A DNA stretch of 64,000 nt from positions 3,494,001-3,558,000 of the forward strand of contig NZ_CP117516.1 of the NCBI RefSeq assembly GCF_028621955.1, read 5' to 3'. A program made the translations under genes and the position numbers. This document shows positions 35,269 through 48,095 of this stretch, piece after piece. The notes under the pieces were generated by a model, which was given only the letters and a program-made list of their open reading frames with translations, was not told the origin of the DNA and ran no database searches. Positions within the stretch are counted from its first letter, which is position 1. The number at the start of each line of letters is the position of its first letter. Source of the stretch: Erythrobacter sp. BLCC-B19. GTDB lineage: Bacteria > Pseudomonadota > Alphaproteobacteria > Sphingomonadales > Sphingomonadaceae.

Positions 35269-36879
35269 ATGCATGGCTCCCGCCCCCGGTCATTCCCCTT
35301 GCCCCGGCTGATCGCGGCGCTTTTGTTGGCGGGCATGATGCTGGCAGGCCTTGTGCGCACAGGCCCGCTCGCCGCCGATCCGGGCGACGTTGAGGCCGCC
35401 TCGCGCGGCGTGGTGCGGGTGGTGATCATCGGCGAGGAGAACGACCAGCCCACGCCCGTCAGCCACGGCACCGGCTTTGCCGTCTCGCCCACCCGCATCG
35501 TCACGAACGCCCATGTCGTCGCCGAGGCCGCGCAGGACGATACCTTGCGCATCGGCATCGTCCCGCCCGAAGGCGCAGGCGGTGCCTTTGCGCGGGTGGT
35601 GGCGATCTCGCCCAAGAACGATCTGGCGCTGCTGGAGATTGCGCAAGGCTCCCTGCGCCTGCCTCCGCTGGCGCTGGCGGGCAGCATCGATTCGAAACTC
35701 GGCGAGGTTTCGGCGGTCGGCTATCCGATGAATGTCGATCTGGCGCAGGGGCTTGATATGGCGGATATTTTCCGCGCCCAGCCGCCGGTCAAATCGCGTG
35801 GATTCTTATCGGGGGAGCGGCCCAGCCGCCAGTTCGACACGATCCTCCACACCGCGCCCATCGCGCGGGGCAATTCGGGCGGGCCGCTGCTCGATCCGTG
35901 CGGGCGGGTGATTGGGGTCAACTCGTTCAGCGCGGATTCGGCGAGCGGGGATGCGGAGTTCTACTTCGCGGTGTCCTTGCGCGAACTCGGCCCGTTCCTG
36001 CGCAATAACGGGGTCGAGCCGGTCACCAATGCGCTGCCCTGCCGCTCGATCGACGAGCTTAATGCCGAGGAACGCCAGCGGCTTGAGGCGGAACAGTCCG
36101 AAGCGCGCGAGCGGATGGCGCAGCGCGCCGAGGAATTGCGCGAGGTGCGCGAGAAGGCGCGGCTTGCGGCGCAGATGGAGGTGCTGGGGCAGCGCGAGAA
36201 CCGCATGGCCGCCGCGCTGATCGCGCTGCTTGCTGCGATCGGCGCAGGCTATGCCGCGCTGGTGTGGCGCGGGGACGAGGCGCGCCGCACCCACGTCCGC
36301 CTCGCCGCCGCAGGCTCCGCCGCCGCGCTGCTGGGGGCGGTGCTGCTGTGGATCACCCGTCCGGGGCTTGCCGAAATCGAAGACCGGGTCGCCGCCGCGG
36401 TCACCAAGGCGCAAGGGGGCGAGACGGACGGCTCTGCCCCTGCCGCCGCCGACGCTGCTGCCGAAGGCGCGCTGATCTGCACCCTCGTCCCTGATCGCAG
36501 CCGCGTGACCAGCGCCCGCACCGATGATGTCGCCTTCCAATGGCAGGCCGATGGCTGCGTCAACGGGCGCACCCAATATGGTCTCGGTCAGGGCGGGGAA
36601 TGGCAACGCGTGTTCGCCGCCAAGGAAGACGAGGCTGTCGCAGTCAACACCTATGACCCCGATACCCGCACCCTGCGCACCGACCGTTACCTGTTGGGGC
36701 AGGAGGCGCTCGCCGCCGCGCGTGAGGCCCGCGCGGCCTACACGCCGCCTGCCTGCGGAGTCAGCGACGGGGCGCGCACGCTGGGCGAACAGCAGTCGGC
36801 ACTGATCGCCAAGCTGCCCGAACGGCCCAACGAGCGGCTGGTCTATAGCTGCACCGCCAAGGCAGCCGGCGCAAAATGA
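35269..36879 (+). CDS. Trypsin-like serine protease with membrane segment (536 aa)
   Basis: A secreted or membrane-anchored S1/DegP-like protease. N-terminal signal or anchor (ALLLAGMMLAGLV), catalytic triad H82 (NAHVV), D118 (KNDLALL) and S203 (ARGNSGGP). A coiled segment rich in Glu/Arg (~280-325) is followed by two hydrophobic helices (about 330-375) and a Cys-bearing C-terminal domain. No PDZ domain was found. The C-terminal ~150 residues look like a separate substrate-binding or regulatory domain. It overlaps the next start by 4 nt (ATGA at 36876). ATG 35269 is used as it opens the signal sequence. Confidence 0.82.
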   Translation: MHGSRPRSFPLPRLIAALLLAGMMLAGLVRTGPLAADPGDVEAASRGVVRVVIIGEENDQPTPVSHGTGFAVSPTRIVTNAHVVAEAAQDDTLRIGIVPPEGAGGAFARVVAISPKNDLALLEIAQGSLRLPPLALAGSIDSKLGEVSAVGYPMNVDLAQGLDMADIFRAQPPVKSRGFLSGERPSRQFDTILHTAPIARGNSGGPLLDPCGRVIGVNSFSADSASGDAEFYFAVSLRELGPFLRNNGVEPVTNALPCRSIDELNAEERQRLEAEQSEARERMAQRAEELREVREKARLAAQMEVLGQRENRMAAALIALLAAIGAGYAALVWRGDEARRTHVRLAAAGSAAALLGAVLLWITRPGLAEIEDRVAAAVTKAQGGETDGSAPAAADAAAEGALICTLVPDRSRVTSARTDDVAFQWQADGCVNGRTQYGLGQGGEWQRVFAAKEDEAVAVNTYDPDTRTLRTDRYLLGQEALAAAREARAAYTPPACGVSDGARTLGEQQSALIAKLPERPNERLVYSCTAKAAGAK

Positions 36880-37412
36880 GCCGCCGCAAGACATGGCTGG
36901 CGCTGATCGCGGGGGCGATTCTTGTGCTGGCGGGCGGGCGCATGGCGCTGCGCTATCTCGACTGGCACTGGACCGAAGCGGCGCGGACGGACGTTGCCCA
37001 ATTGCAGACCCTCGCCACCTCGGCCTGCCGCTGCACCCGCGAAAAGGGCGAGGCAGCGGAAGCCGCCTGCTGGCAGGACTACAAGGCGGCCATCGCAGAT
37101 TACAACGTCAGCAGTGTCGCAACGATGTGCGCTCCCATCTCGACCGAACTCGATTGCATCACCACTGCTGCGGGCGAGGAATGCATTGTCACCGGCTACG
37201 GCAACGGAATCTGCACCGAAGGCGAGGCGCAGGCGGTTGAGGCCGCCTATAGCGCGGCGTGGAAGGCCGAGGGCGATTTCGAAACCCTCGACGAGGCCGC
37301 ACAGCGCCGCGCCAACGACCGGGCCAATGCCGCCTTCGACGCCATTCTCGAGCGCATCAAACGCGGCGAGACAGTCACCGCCAGCGCCCCATCGGGAGGC
37401 TGCGCGGGATAG
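36876..37412 (+). CDS. Membrane-anchored hypothetical protein, 178 aa
   Basis: Coupled to the serine protease by an ATGA overlap. One N-terminal hydrophobic helix (LALIAGAILVLAGG) follows a basic start. The soluble part has at least six Cys (RCTREKGEAAEAACW, TMCAP, DCITTAAGEECIV, GICTEGE), so a disulfide-stabilised periplasmic domain is likely. No recognisable family. The coupling suggests it is a partner or inhibitor of the protease. Confidence 0.7.
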   Translation: MSRRKTWLALIAGAILVLAGGRMALRYLDWHWTEAARTDVAQLQTLATSACRCTREKGEAAEAACWQDYKAAIADYNVSSVATMCAPISTELDCITTAAGEECIVTGYGNGICTEGEAQAVEAAYSAAWKAEGDFETLDEAAQRRANDRANAAFDAILERIKRGETVTASAPSGGCAG

Positions 37413-37583
37413 CCACTGGCCCGCCCTCAATTCGCACTTGCACAATTACTGCCCCCGACGGCTTGCAGGAACCGGAATCAATTGCTAGGCGCGCGCCAAC
37501 TTTGACGGGGTGCCCTTGTGCGCGCTCCGACCCCAAAGCCCAAGCAAGACCCCTTACGAGTATTCCGAGAGGACGAGACGCGC

Positions 37584-39679
<2,096 letters not shown>

Positions 39680-39691
39680 GGACGCCCCGCA

Positions 39692-40561
39692 GTGCCCTCA
39701 CTCAAGGAACTCAAGGGCCGGATCAACTCGGTCAAGTCGACCCAGAAGATCACCAAGGCCAAGCAGATGGTCGCGGCGGCCAAGCTGCGCCGTGCCCAGG
39801 CTGCGGCCGAGGCGGCGCGGCCCTATGCCTCGCGCCTCAGTGCGGTGATGGCATCGCTGGCGAGCAAGGTGTCCGGCTCGGCCGCGCCCAAGCTGCTGGC
39901 CGGCACCGGCGCGGATCAGAAGCACCTCCTCGTGGTGGTCAACACCGACAAGGGGCTGTGCGGCGGTCTGAACTCGAACCTCGTCAAGGCCGCCAAGGCC
40001 AAGGCGAAGGAACTGCAAGCCGCTGGCAAGACCGTCGAATTCTACCTCGTCGGCAAGAAGGGCCGCGCGCCGCTGAAGCGCGAATTCCCCTCGCTGATCG
40101 GCGCAGGGTTTGACACCAGCAACGTCAAGACCCCGGGCTTTGACGAGGCCGGAGCCATCGCTGATGAACTGATCGCGATGTTCGACAGCGGCGCCTTCGA
40201 TGTCGCGCACCTGATCTATCCGACCTTCAAGTCGGCGCTGGCGCAGGATCCGACCGTCCGTCAGCTGATCCCCGTCCCTGCCCCTGCTGAAGCGGTCGCC
40301 GCCGATGCCGTGGTCGAATACGAGCCGAGCGAGGAGGAAATCCTCGAAGAACTGCTGCCGCGCTACCTGCGCACCCAGCTGTTCGGCGCGCTGCTTGAGC
40401 GTGAGGCTTCGGAACAGGGCGCCTCGATGACCGCAATGGACAACGCCACGCGCAACGCGGGCGAGCTGATCCAGAAGCTGACCATCCAGTACAACCGCAG
40501 CCGTCAGGCCGCGATCACCACCGAACTCATCGAAATTATCGCGGGCGCTGAAGCGCTCTAA
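39692..40561 (+). CDS. atpG: ATP synthase F1 gamma subunit
   Basis: Rotor shaft of F1, 289 aa. The N-terminal pattern [20 protein letters not shown] and the C-terminal helix [22 protein letters not shown] are diagnostic. It starts with GTG 39692, preceded by GGACG. A somewhat longer central insert (about 195-215, Ala/Glu-rich) is visible compared with E. coli. Confidence 0.97.
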   Translation: MPSLKELKGRINSVKSTQKITKAKQMVAAAKLRRAQAAAEAARPYASRLSAVMASLASKVSGSAAPKLLAGTGADQKHLLVVVNTDKGLCGGLNSNLVKAAKAKAKELQAAGKTVEFYLVGKKGRAPLKREFPSLIGAGFDTSNVKTPGFDEAGAIADELIAMFDSGAFDVAHLIYPTFKSALAQDPTVRQLIPVPAPAEAVAADAVVEYEPSEEEILEELLPRYLRTQLFGALLEREASEQGASMTAMDNATRNAGELIQKLTIQYNRSRQAAITTELIEIIAGAEAL

Positions 40562-40572
40562 ACGAAGGCTAG

Positions 40573-42036
<1,464 letters not shown>

Positions 42037-42042
42037 GGCATC

Positions 42043-42300
42043 ATGCCCCTCCACTTCGAACTCGTCACCCCTGCCAAGCTCGTCCGTTCCGAGGACGTCC
42101 ACATGGTGGTCGTCCCCGGCACCGAGGGCGAATTCGGCGTGCTCGAAGGCCACGCGCCCTTCATGAGCACGATCCGCGATGGTGCGGTGCAGATCTTCGC
42201 CAGCGCCAATGCCGCGCCGGAAATCATTCAGGTGCGCGGCGGCTTTGCCGAGGTGAACGAGAAGGGCCTCACCGTCCTTGCCGAACACGTCGAGAGCTGA
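42043..42300 (+). CDS. atpC: ATP synthase F1 epsilon subunit
   Basis: 85-aa epsilon subunit with the N-terminal beta domain only ([30 protein letters not shown] in part), lacking the long C-terminal inhibitory helices of E. coli epsilon. This short form is common in alphaproteobacteria, where inhibition is taken over by the zeta protein. Last gene of the operon, followed by a terminator. Confidence 0.95.
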   Translation: MPLHFELVTPAKLVRSEDVHMVVVPGTEGEFGVLEGHAPFMSTIRDGAVQIFASANAAPEIIQVRGGFAEVNEKGLTVLAEHVES

Positions 42301-42325
42301 TCGGCCCCACCGGAACTGACGCAAG

Positions 42326-42352
42326 AGGGCGGGCCGATTGGTCCGCCCTTTT
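42326..42352 (+). terminator. Rho-independent terminator of the atp operon
   Basis: AGGGCGGGCC-GATT-GGTCCGCCCT stem (one G-T pair) followed by TTT, 25 bp after the atpC stop. Confidence 0.85.
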
Positions 42353-42423
42353 CCGTTTATCCCCTTCACTTTGCGCCTGTCCCTCGGCACAACGGGCCGC
42401 AGCATTTCCCGAGGAGAGGACGC

Positions 42424-44574
42424 TTGAAACTTGTCTCCACTTTCGCACTGGCACTCGCAATGAGCATCGCAAGCACCACTGGCGCAAGCGCGCAGGAAAC
42501 CCCGGCAGACGGTGTCCCCGGCCCCGCGCAGGACCCCTATATCTGGCTTGAGGAAGCCCGCAGCCCTGAGGCCCTGGACTGGGTCGCCAAGGAGAACGCC
42601 CGCACCCTCGCCGCCTTCGAAGCCGATCCGCGCTATGCCAAGCTCAAGGCCGATGCGCTGGCGATCTTCGACAGCAACGACCGCATCCCCTTCGTCAGCT
42701 TCCGCCCCGATGGGCTCTACAATTTCTGGCAGGACAAGGCGAACCCCAAGGGCGTGCTGCGCCGCACTAGCCTCGAAAGCTACCGCACCGATGCGCCCGA
42801 ATGGGAGGTGGTGCTGGATGTCGATGCACTCGCCAAGGCCGAAGGCAAGGAGTGGGTCTATCAGGGCTCGACCTGCCTGCCGCCGGCGCAGAACAAGTGC
42901 ATGATCGCGCTGTCCGACGGGGGCGAGGATGCCACCATCATGCGCGAGTTCGACATGGCCACCAAGGCCTTCGTCGAAGGCGGCTTCGTGCTCGACCAGA
43001 AGAGCCAGGGCGGCGTGCAATGGATCGACGCGGACACGCTGCTGGTCGGCCGCAGCTTTGGCGAGGGCACCCTCACCGAAAGCGAATATCCTTTCACCAG
43101 CCGCGTCTGGAAGCGCGGGACACCGATCACCGCAGCCGAGGAAATCTTCCGCGGCGAGCCTTCTGACGTATGGGCGGGCGCAACCCTGCTGCGCGACAAT
43201 AAGGGCACGATCCACGCCCGCACCGCCTTCCGCGGGATCAGCTTCCACGAGAGCCTCAATTACGTCTGGAAGGACGGAAAGTGGCTGGAGCTCGACATCC
43301 CCAAGAAGGCCGGGCTCTATGGTATCGTCGATGGCCACCTGCTGATCTCGACCGATGAGGACTGGGCCACCGATGGCCAGACCTTCCCAGCCGACAGCCT
43401 GATCGCGGTCAATCTCGAAGAATGGAAGGCCAACCCCAACGGCGCGAAGAAGACGCTGGTGTGGGCGCCGGGTGAGCGCCAGACCAAGCAGGGCGGCGCT
43501 GTCACCGGTTCGTCGCTGTTCGTGGCGCTGCTCGACAATGTCGTGGGCAAGGTGCTGCAGTTCAATTTCGAGGGTGGCAAGTGGGTATCGAAGCCCGTGC
43601 CCTTGCCCGACAATGCGACGCTCGGGATCGCCGCCTCGTCGGACGAGACCGACCAGATCATGTACACCGTGAGCGGTTTCCTTGAGCCGACCACGCTCTA
43701 TTACACCGATGGCACCGCGCCCCCGGCGGTGCTCAAGACCAGCCCGGCCTATTTCGACCCCGCCGGGATGGAGGTCGAACAGCACGAGGCGACGAGCAAG
43801 GACGGGACCAAGATCCCCTACTTCATCGTCAAGCCCAAGGGGATGAAGGCCGATGGCTCCACCGCGACGCTGCTGACCGGCTATGGCGGGTTCCAGGTGC
43901 CGCGTCTGCCCGCCTATCTCGGCTCGACCGGCAAGCTGTGGGTCGAGAACGGCGGGGCCTATGTGCTCGCCAACCTGCGCGGCGGGGGCGAATTCGGCCC
44001 GCAATGGCACCAGACCGCGATCCGCGAGAACAAGCAGCGCACCTGGGACGATTTCATCGCGGTGGGCGAGGATCTGGTGAAGCGCGGCTTCACCTCGCCT
44101 GAGCATCTCGGCATCCAGGGCGGATCGCAAGGCGGGTTGCTGGTCGGCACCTTCTTCACTCAGCGGCCCGACCTGCTCAATGCGGCGATCGTGCAGATCC
44201 CGCTGTTCGATATGCTGCGCTATCACCTGATCGGGCGCGGGGCTTCGTGGATCGGCGAATATGGCGACCCGCGCATCCCCGAACAGCGCGCCTGGATCGA
44301 AGGCTATTCGCCCTATCAGAAGATCGTCGCGGGCGTCGATTACCCCGCGCCGTTCCTTTGGGCCTCGACCGCGGACGACCGTACCCACCCCGCCCACGCG
44401 CGCAAGGGTGCGGCCAAGCTGAAGGAGCTCGGCCAGCCCTATTACTACTTCGAGGACACCACCGGTGGCCATTCGGGCGGGGTCGACAATGATCAGCGCG
44501 CCAAGCTTCAGGCGCTGCAATTCATCTACCTGATGCAGCGGCTGATGGGCCCGACCCCGGCCGCAGGCGAGTAA
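42424..44574 (+). CDS. Prolyl oligopeptidase family (S9A) serine peptidase
   Basis: Exported peptidase of 716 aa with a signal peptide (TTG start at 42424, AGGAGAGGA just before it, then KLVSTFALALAMSIA). The S9A seven-blade propeller is followed by the hydrolase domain. Nucleophile S568 in GGSQGG; Asp D651/D652 in TADDRTHP; His H683 in TGGHSGG. Cleaves Pro-containing peptides in the periplasm. The TTG start is accepted because the next ATG would truncate the signal. Confidence 0.93.
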   Translation: MKLVSTFALALAMSIASTTGASAQETPADGVPGPAQDPYIWLEEARSPEALDWVAKENARTLAAFEADPRYAKLKADALAIFDSNDRIPFVSFRPDGLYNFWQDKANPKGVLRRTSLESYRTDAPEWEVVLDVDALAKAEGKEWVYQGSTCLPPAQNKCMIALSDGGEDATIMREFDMATKAFVEGGFVLDQKSQGGVQWIDADTLLVGRSFGEGTLTESEYPFTSRVWKRGTPITAAEEIFRGEPSDVWAGATLLRDNKGTIHARTAFRGISFHESLNYVWKDGKWLELDIPKKAGLYGIVDGHLLISTDEDWATDGQTFPADSLIAVNLEEWKANPNGAKKTLVWAPGERQTKQGGAVTGSSLFVALLDNVVGKVLQFNFEGGKWVSKPVPLPDNATLGIAASSDETDQIMYTVSGFLEPTTLYYTDGTAPPAVLKTSPAYFDPAGMEVEQHEATSKDGTKIPYFIVKPKGMKADGSTATLLTGYGGFQVPRLPAYLGSTGKLWVENGGAYVLANLRGGGEFGPQWHQTAIRENKQRTWDDFIAVGEDLVKRGFTSPEHLGIQGGSQGGLLVGTFFTQRPDLLNAAIVQIPLFDMLRYHLIGRGASWIGEYGDPRIPEQRAWIEGYSPYQKIVAGVDYPAPFLWASTADDRTHPAHARKGAAKLKELGQPYYYFEDTTGGHSGGVDNDQRAKLQALQFIYLMQRLMGPTPAAGE

Positions 44575-44597
44575 TCCCGCCCTTCCGTGTCATCCGA

Positions 44598-44633
44598 AAG
44601 GGGGCGGCGCCGGCGCGGTGCCGCCCCCTTTTT
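44598..44633 (+). terminator. Rho-independent terminator after the S9 peptidase
   Basis: A long stem AAGGGGGCGGCGCC / GGTGCCGCCCCCTT with one mismatch and a short loop, followed by TTT. Lies 24 bp after the stop. Confidence 0.85.
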
Positions 44634-44824
44634 GCGTTAGTCTGTCGCGGGTAATCCAACTGCCTGTAAAACAAGCCGACACTTTGCCCTCAACTCGTCG
44701 CACCCCGCGCACGGTGCGTTTCAACAACGCTCTGTTAACCCTGTCTGGCAAGGTCTCGTTAGGCCTCCCCGTCAACACTCGGCCCATCGGGGGCGATGAC
44801 GAACAGCGACGAGGAGCACATCCG

Positions 44825-45079
44825 ATGGCCTACCCCAGAAACGTGTCGATCGCCGATGCGATCAAGAGCTATTACGCCCTGCCCAAGACCCACCGTGTCC
44901 ACTGGTCGAAAGCCCGCAAGGACGAGGTCGTGCGCGCCGTCCACGACAAGGCGATCAGCTTCCACGAGGCGCGCGAACGCTACCTGCTGAGCCGCAGCGA
45001 GTTCGAGCAGTGGGAGGCTGACTACCTTGCAAGCGCAGGCGACAGCGAAGGCGCAAGGGCCGGGATGCAGGACGCGTGA
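44825..45079 (+). CDS. DUF1153 protein (SciP-like, putative CtrA-pathway regulator)
   Basis: An 84-aa protein of the SciP/DUF1153 family. The core is VHWSKARKDEVVRAVHDKAISFHEA and RYLLSRSEFEQWEADY, with a Trp-repressor-like helix-turn-helix. Caulobacter SciP blocks CtrA-activated transcription. This is a diverged version whose N-terminus lacks the canonical SciP leader, so it may be a paralogue. A GTTAACC box at 44734-44740 upstream resembles a single CtrA half-site. Confidence 0.82.
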   Translation: MAYPRNVSIADAIKSYYALPKTHRVHWSKARKDEVVRAVHDKAISFHEARERYLLSRSEFEQWEADYLASAGDSEGARAGMQDA

Positions 45080-45089
45080 GGCGCTGGCC

Positions 45090-45686
45090 TCACTTTGCCG
45101 CGACGGGGATCAGCACCTCGTTGCGGCGCAGTGGGCCGGGCACCATCGGCGCGTCGTAGAAGGCAAATTCAGCCTCGCCCGCTGGCATCAGGCCCGCTTC
45201 ACGCATCCAGTCGCGCAGCCGTGCTTCCATCAGCGCGAGATCGCGCGCGGCTCCGTTGCCGGCAAACCGCACCGCCGCCATCCGCCGCGCGGGCATCTGC
45301 GTGAGCGTAATGTCCGAAGGCGCGGGCGGTAGCGTTTCGAGCGTGTACTTTGCGGGCATCACAAACCGCATCCGCCATTCGCCGGGCTGGGTCTCGTCCT
45401 GCAAGACCGGCGCGGTCATGGCGATCTTCTCGCCGCCCGCGGGGCGATCCTGTGCGAAGATATAGGCGGCAAGGCGGCGGAAGCTCGCACCGCTAGCGCC
45501 TTCGCGGCTGCCGGTGTGGGTGACTTCGGCGACCACCAGCGCGGGGTAATCGCGCAGTTCGAAATCGCCCTCGGCCTGCACCAGCGCGAAATCGGGCTGC
45601 TCGGTCTGGCGATACTGGGCATAGGCAGCCGCCGCGCCGACAACGGCGAGGCCTGCTCCGGCGGCGATCCAACGTGCAGCTTTCAT
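45090..45686 (-). CDS. SOUL-family heme-binding protein
   Basis: 198 aa: short N-terminal hydrophobic anchor or signal (WIAAGAGLAVVGAAAAYA), then a SOUL domain (YPALVVAEVTHTG, then IAMTAPVLQ, and a C-terminal FYDAPMVPGPLRRNEVLIPV). SOUL proteins bind haem or hydrophobic ligands; function in bacteria is unclear. Convergent with the DUF1153 gene (10-bp gap). Confidence 0.88.
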   Translation of the reverse strand: MKAARWIAAGAGLAVVGAAAAYAQYRQTEQPDFALVQAEGDFELRDYPALVVAEVTHTGSREGASGASFRRLAAYIFAQDRPAGGEKIAMTAPVLQDETQPGEWRMRFVMPAKYTLETLPPAPSDITLTQMPARRMAAVRFAGNGAARDLALMEARLRDWMREAGLMPAGEAEFAFYDAPMVPGPLRRNEVLIPVAAK

Positions 45687-45782
45687 CGGGGTGCTCCTGA
45701 TCGGGTTCCTGCCTGATCAGTGAGCCAGCCGCCGCAAGGTTCCCGCATTCGTCGGAACGATGCGGCGCTCTGTCGTATCGCT

Positions 45783-46058
45783 CTAGCGCGTGGGCGCGTC
45801 GAAATCGGCGGGCTTGTTGGCGATCCAGGCGACGAATTTGGCAATCGCGGGGTTTGCGCGGATCGTGTCCGCATCCTCGCCGATGCGCGCCAGCTCATTA
45901 TTGGTGAAGTTGGCGTGGATGGTCTTGTGGCAGATCGGGTGGATCGGCACCTTCACCTTGCCCTTCTTGGACTTGGGGGTCGGGTGATGCCACTGGACGA
46001 TGTCGCCCAGGGGACGCCCGCACAGCCAGCAGGTGAGGGTTTGGGGTTCGTCACTCAT
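45783..46058 (-). CDS. HNH-type nuclease-like protein, 91 aa
   Basis: A compact HNH-like fold: CWLCGRPL (first zinc Cys pair), then HHPTPKS, then HPICHKTIHANFTNNEL, supporting zinc/metal coordination and a beta-beta-alpha nuclease core. ATG 46058 overlaps the end of the lipoprotein gene by 8 bp. Start at this ATG because a longer reading adds antisense sequence. DNA-cleavage activity is inferred only. Confidence 0.78.
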   Translation of the reverse strand: MSDEPQTLTCWLCGRPLGDIVQWHHPTPKSKKGKVKVPIHPICHKTIHANFTNNELARIGEDADTIRANPAIAKFVAWIANKPADFDAPTR

Positions 46059-46650
46059 TGCCGGGAGGGTCCGCTCTGATGGTTTCTTCAGTGAAAAGCT
46101 CGCGCTCATCCTCCCAGATGGCGTTTGCAGCCTCGTTCCGGAGGGGGATCATATCAGGATCTTCGCACAGCTTGATGTCAACGAACTTGCCTGCCCGCTC
46201 GATCACGATCCCGTCGCTGATTGCGGGGCGGTTGCCATTCTCGTCGAAACCGGTGCGGACCATACGGCTGAAAACAATGTAACGCGTATCACCATTGTCG
46301 AAGGCGATCTGGCCCTCGCCGCCGCCGGAATACATCGTGTAGGCGTAGCTGCCGCCGTTCAGCTCAAGCTCGGCCGTGTCGCGGCCAAAGCGGTATCGTC
46401 CATGCCACTCGCTCACGCCGCACACGGCAACCCGCTTGCCGTCCTTGAGTTTGCAGGCAAAAACGGGCGTTTCGTCGGCGGCGCAGGCAAGTTTGGCGCT
46501 GGCCTTTGCGGGAGCCGCTGTGGGGTCCGCTGTTGTGGCAGATGAAAACGGAGCGATCTCCGCTTCACTCGCACCAGCCTCACCAGCCGGTTGCCCCTGG
46601 CACCCCGCCAGAAGCGCGAAGGCCGTCAGGCCGAGCGCCCGCACCCTCAC
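46051..46650 (-). CDS. Hypothetical lipoprotein, 199 aa
   Basis: GTG start at 46650 overlapping the glmU stop by 4 nt. Lipobox LLAGC (Cys about 17). Then a low-complexity Ala/Thr/Pro linker and a globular domain with four or more Cys (KLACAADETPVFACKL, AVCGVSE, KLCEDP). Function unknown. The coupling to glmU suggests operon membership rather than shared function. Confidence 0.75.
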   Translation of the reverse strand: MRVRALGLTAFALLAGCQGQPAGEAGASEAEIAPFSSATTADPTAAPAKASAKLACAADETPVFACKLKDGKRVAVCGVSEWHGRYRFGRDTAELELNGGSYAYTMYSGGGEGQIAFDNGDTRYIVFSRMVRTGFDENGNRPAISDGIVIERAGKFVDIKLCEDPDMIPLRNEAANAIWEDERELFTEETIRADPPGNE

Positions 46651-48020
46651 CCCTTCTTCTCCGCCGCCTTCTTCTTCTTCATTGTATCATGGAAGCGGTC
46701 GGCCCAGCCGTCCTTCACCAGCTGTTCGGCGCGCACCATGCGCAGTTCGCCGGGGGCGACATCGCGGCTGACGGTGGAGCCTGCCGCGACGATCGCATCC
46801 GCGCCGATGGTCACGGGCGCGACCAATGCCGAGTTGGAGCCGATGAAGGCGCGCTCGCCGATCACGGTCTTGTATTTGAAATAGCCGTCATAATTGCAGG
46901 TGATGGTCCCTGCGCCGATATTGGCGCCTGCGCCGATGGTCGCGTCACCCAGGTAGGTGAGGTGGCTCGCCTTGGCCCCGGCGTGAAGCGTGGCGTTCTT
47001 CACTTCGACGAAATTGCCGATGAAGCTGCCTTCCTCCAGCACCGTGCCGGGCCTTAGCCGCGCGAACGGCCCGACCTTGACCCCGCTCGCCAGCGAAGCG
47101 CCCTCGATGTGGCTGTTGGCGCGGATCAGGACATGGTCGGCGACGCGCACGCCGGGGCCAAAGAAGACGTTTGGCTCAATCGTGACATCGCGGCCCAGCA
47201 CCGTGTCGTGGCTGAAGAATACCGTGTCAGGCGCGATCAGGGTCGCGCCTTCATCCATCGCCTTGAGACGGCGCGCCGCCTGCCAGCGCGCTTCAGCGGC
47301 GGCGAGTTCGGCGCGGCTGTTGATCCCCGCCACTTCGTCCGCACTGTCGGCCACGATCACCGCGCAGGGGCGGCCGTCGGCGATGGCGATATTGACGATG
47401 TCGGGAAGATAATATTCGCCCTGCACATTGTCGTTGCCGACGCGGGCGAGCAGTGCGAACAGATCCCCGGCGCGCGCCGCCAGCAGGCCGGAATTGCACA
47501 GGTGGCACGCCCGCTCGCCCTCGTCCGCATCCTTGTATTCGACCATCTTGACGATCGCGCCCGCATCATCGGCGATCACCCGGCCATAGGCGAGCGGGTC
47601 TTCGGGCTCGAAGCCGAGCACGACGACTGCGGGGACATCGGGCCCGTGGAGCCGTTCGAGCATGGCGCGCATTGTCGCCGCCTTGACGAAGGGCACATCG
47701 CCATAGAGCACCAGCACATCGCCCGCGAAACCCGCCAAGGCGCCCTCGGCCTGCTGCACCGCGTGGCCCGTCCCGAGCTGCGGCTCCTGCAGGCAGGTCA
47801 CCGCACGGCTCCCCACAGCGGCCTCGATCTGATCGCGGCCCGCGCCGACCACCACCGCCGTGCGCTCTGGCCCAAGCTCGGCCACGCTCGCCATCAGGTG
47901 ATCGAGCATCGGATGTCCGGCAATCTTGTGCAGCACCTTGTGGGTGTCGCTCTTCATGCGGGTGCCCTTGCCCGCAGCAAGGATGATGGCGGCGAAGGGA
48001 GAGGTGGTGGTATCGGTCAT
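46647..48020 (-). CDS. glmU: Bifunctional UDP-N-acetylglucosamine pyrophosphorylase/GlcN-1-P acetyltransferase
   Basis: Makes UDP-GlcNAc for peptidoglycan and LPS. 457 aa, start ATG 48020: nucleotidyltransferase motif LAAGKGTRMKSDTHKVLHKI near 14-33, then a left-handed beta-helix acetyltransferase domain (about 250-440) with the SHIEGA and NFVEVKNATLHAGAKASHL blocks. Divergent from gph. Confidence 0.97.
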   Translation of the reverse strand: MTDTTTSPFAAIILAAGKGTRMKSDTHKVLHKIAGHPMLDHLMASVAELGPERTAVVVGAGRDQIEAAVGSRAVTCLQEPQLGTGHAVQQAEGALAGFAGDVLVLYGDVPFVKAATMRAMLERLHGPDVPAVVVLGFEPEDPLAYGRVIADDAGAIVKMVEYKDADEGERACHLCNSGLLAARAGDLFALLARVGNDNVQGEYYLPDIVNIAIADGRPCAVIVADSADEVAGINSRAELAAAEARWQAARRLKAMDEGATLIAPDTVFFSHDTVLGRDVTIEPNVFFGPGVRVADHVLIRANSHIEGASLASGVKVGPFARLRPGTVLEEGSFIGNFVEVKNATLHAGAKASHLTYLGDATIGAGANIGAGTITCNYDGYFKYKTVIGERAFIGSNSALVAPVTIGADAIVAAGSTVSRDVAPGELRMVRAEQLVKDGWADRFHDTMKKKKAAEKKG

Positions 48021-48095
48021 GCTTGCCCCTGTAATCGCACCCGCGCCTGCCAGCAAATGCTTGCGGTTTGAAGAACCTTCCGCCACCCGTCCCCC

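Noticed and set aside
44734-44740. CtrA binding site upstream of the DUF1153 gene
   Set aside because: Only one TTAACC half-site is visible; the full TTAA-N7-TTAA is absent.
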